Of a stretch of 22,844 nucleotides of DNA, positions 21,620-22,844 are shown piece after piece. The DNA is from a virus, in the IMG/VR virus record IMGVR_UViG_3300028598_000012, positions 1 to 22,844 of that record; one strand, given 5' to 3'. Under the pieces are notes generated by a model. It was given only the letters and a program-made list of their open reading frames with translations, ran no database searches and was not told where the DNA came from. The position numbers and the translations under genes are program-made. Numbering within the stretch: position 1 is the first letter of the stretch; each line of letters opens with the position of its first letter.

Positions 21620-21833
21620 AGGATTCTTCCTCTTGTTGTGTATTCACAGCGCGTAGGTGATCCAAGACTTGTCTGTGTCCGACAGCTACATTGATAGTAT
21701 GTAACTCCGTCACAACCTCATCTGGAACTATCAGAGGGAAGACATGCTCAAGGTACGCGATTAGTTGTTTTGATATAACTGGTTGTTTAACCACCGGTTT
21801 TTCCTTATTACCGTAAATTATCGTACCGGGCAT
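21612..21833 (-). CDS. Unknown 73-residue protein coupled to the reductase gene
   Basis: The ATG at 21833 lies inside the last codons of the ribonucleotide reductase (16-base overlap), with GGAG only one base before it, so expression probably depends on translation of the reductase. The product begins MPGTIIYGNKEKPVVKQPVI, has a central hydrophobic helix (QLIAYLEHVFPLIVPDEVVTEL), and ends with an acidic QEEESYV. No cysteine, signal or known motif is seen. Function unknown. It bridges the nucleotide-metabolism and head-assembly modules. Confidence 0.6.
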   Translation of the reverse strand: MPGTIIYGNKEKPVVKQPVISKQLIAYLEHVFPLIVPDEVVTELHTINVAVGHRQVLDHLRAVNTQQEEESYV

Positions 21834-22843
21834 GCTCCGGTTGCACAGTCAGGGTCTTCCAGTTCGTCCATTAAGTCCGTAGCAGACAGGTCAACTTCCC
21901 TAAGTACAGCCATGTATTCCTCATATTCTCCCTCAGTGATTACTTCCTGAGGTAGGTACGGGTAGCCCAAATCTTTTGCAGTCTTGGTGGGATCATTTCG
22001 GAAAATCCAAGATACACCCACGTAGGTGTCCCAGTTTTCTAAAAGCCAGCTAATGATGTCTTTCATCTCTGAAGGATCGTAGGAGATTGTCACTGAACAG
22101 TTGTGGTCCACGTAGTGGTCCATCATTAATTTGTATCGATCCAACTGCTTAACAGCAGACTCAAGGTTGACGTGCTTTCCATCTACCTGATCGAACTCGA
22201 CGGTATCCCACTTCACAGGGAAGGAGAAAATAATCGCGTCAGCAGGACTATATGGATCAGCAAAGTTGCGGTAACCCGCATCCTTCAGCCGTTCTACCAG
22301 AGGGTCGCTTACAGAGAACTTTACGTTATTGATGAGGTACTTTCCGAGAGGCTTGTGTACGCCCTCAGTTGTACTCATGACCTTGGACAGAGTGCCGGAA
22401 GGCTTGATCGTGGTGATTGCCTTGGAACGGGGAAGACCCAACTCATCAGCCATCTCATGGGCAGCATCATGCGCAGCCGCACGGATAGCCTGTAGGTACT
22501 CTGCGCTGGGGTTAGCAGCGGCGATACCAGTAATACCAACACCCATCAGGCGAAGGTAATCGTTACTCTCATCCCAACCGGGCTGGAGAACACCGTCTTT
22601 AAAACTTACGCAGGTCTGGCGGTAGTTAGCGCGTGATACCAATCGGACAACCTTGAGGATCGTGGGGTTCTTTAGCGAGAACTTGCTGAGGTCAATCTCT
22701 ACTAGGTTGCAAAAACTTGTATCGCCGAGCATAATTTCCGCACATGGATTTACGCCCTTAAACCAAGGCGCACGTTTCTTTGCGGCAGAACCATTAATGA
22801 AACCCGGCTCTGATCCGCCAGCTTCCACCATCTTGGCAAACAC
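21818..22843 (-). CDS. nrdJ: Class II (B12-dependent) ribonucleoside-triphosphate reductase, C-terminal part
   Basis: The visible 341 residues are the C-terminal half of a monomeric adenosylcobalamin-dependent reductase that makes deoxynucleotides for phage DNA synthesis. The frame runs off the right edge; the first codon is GTG but is most likely internal. Landmarks, numbered from that codon: NPCAE at 32-36, with Cys34 and Glu36 as the active-site radical Cys and Glu; Cys45 in SFCNLVEIDL, 11 residues later, matching the Cys408/Glu410/Cys419 spacing of the Lactobacillus leichmannii enzyme; TIKPSGTLS at 145-153; and the C-terminal redox pair Cys333/Cys338 in DCATGACP, matching Cys731/Cys736. 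The first half-cystine partner (Cys119 equivalent) and the N-terminal region lie outside. It needs no separate radical subunit but depends on host or environmental cobalamin. It is the first gene of the visible late string. Confidence 0.93.
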   Translation of the reverse strand: MFAKMVEAGGSEPGFINGSAAKKRAPWFKGVNPCAEIMLGDTSFCNLVEIDLSKFSLKNPTILKVVRLVSRANYRQTCVSFKDGVLQPGWDESNDYLRLMGVGITGIAAANPSAEYLQAIRAAAHDAAHEMADELGLPRSKAITTIKPSGTLSKVMSTTEGVHKPLGKYLINNVKFSVSDPLVERLKDAGYRNFADPYSPADAIIFSFPVKWDTVEFDQVDGKHVNLESAVKQLDRYKLMMDHYVDHNCSVTISYDPSEMKDIISWLLENWDTYVGVSWIFRNDPTKTAKDLGYPYLPQEVITEGEYEEYMAVLREVDLSATDLMDELEDPDCATGACPVR

Positions 22844-22844
22844 A

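Noticed and set aside
1-22844. T7-type phage RNA polymerase promoters
   Set aside because: No recurring 20-25 base promoter-like element was seen in the gene gaps, and no phage RNA polymerase gene is present in the window.

Overview
The window is the structural (late) half of a lytic podovirus genome of T7-like design. Every credible gene lies on the minus strand, so transcription runs from the right edge to the left edge. Genes are packed with 1-17 base gaps or with ATGA/GTGA-type overlaps. There are no rRNA or tRNA genes, no insertion sequences and no CRISPR array. No RNA polymerase, integrase or terminase lies inside the window.

Layout in order of transcription (right to left). (1) The C-terminal half of a class II, adenosylcobalamin-dependent ribonucleotide reductase, cut by the right edge (22843-21818). 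(2) Two small unknown proteins. (3) Portal (21278-19710) and scaffold (19690-18947). (4) A cassette separating scaffold from capsid: an unknown 220-residue protein, a 47-residue basic protein, an 83-residue basic protein, an overlapping spanin-like pair, a small HNH-like protein and a likely 47-residue protein. In T7 the scaffold and capsid genes are adjacent and the lysis genes lie after the tail fibre, so this arrangement is distinctive. (5) Major capsid protein (17048-15930), followed by a weak terminator-like hairpin. (6) Tail tubular proteins A and B, a gp13-like GNAT-fold protein, and the three internal/ejection proteins gp14-, gp15- and gp16-like (15859-4026), followed by a second hairpin. 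(7) The adsorption module (3975-12): tail-fibre N-terminal protein, a second fibre ORF that looks split from the first, a small beta-rich protein and two glycine-rich adhesin-like proteins. The first 11 bases carry a ribosome-binding site for a gene just outside the window.

The combination of a B12-dependent reductase next to a T7-like virion module, with no RNA polymerase in view, recalls the marine roseophage SIO1/cobavirus group that infects Rhodobacteraceae. That assignment is inference from gene content, not from a database search. The genes form one programme: nucleotide supply for replication, head assembly, tail assembly, an ejection apparatus with a peptidoglycan-active domain, and a receptor-binding tip, with host-envelope disruption (spanins) embedded in the head genes.

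The best leads are: the split tail fibre at 2893-2896; a muramidase-like domain at the C-terminus of the gp15-like protein, preceded by a canonical EF-hand loop; the 47-residue ORF with a perfect palindrome at its start in the capsid leader; the lysis/HNH cassette between scaffold and capsid; and the paired glycine-rich tip proteins.
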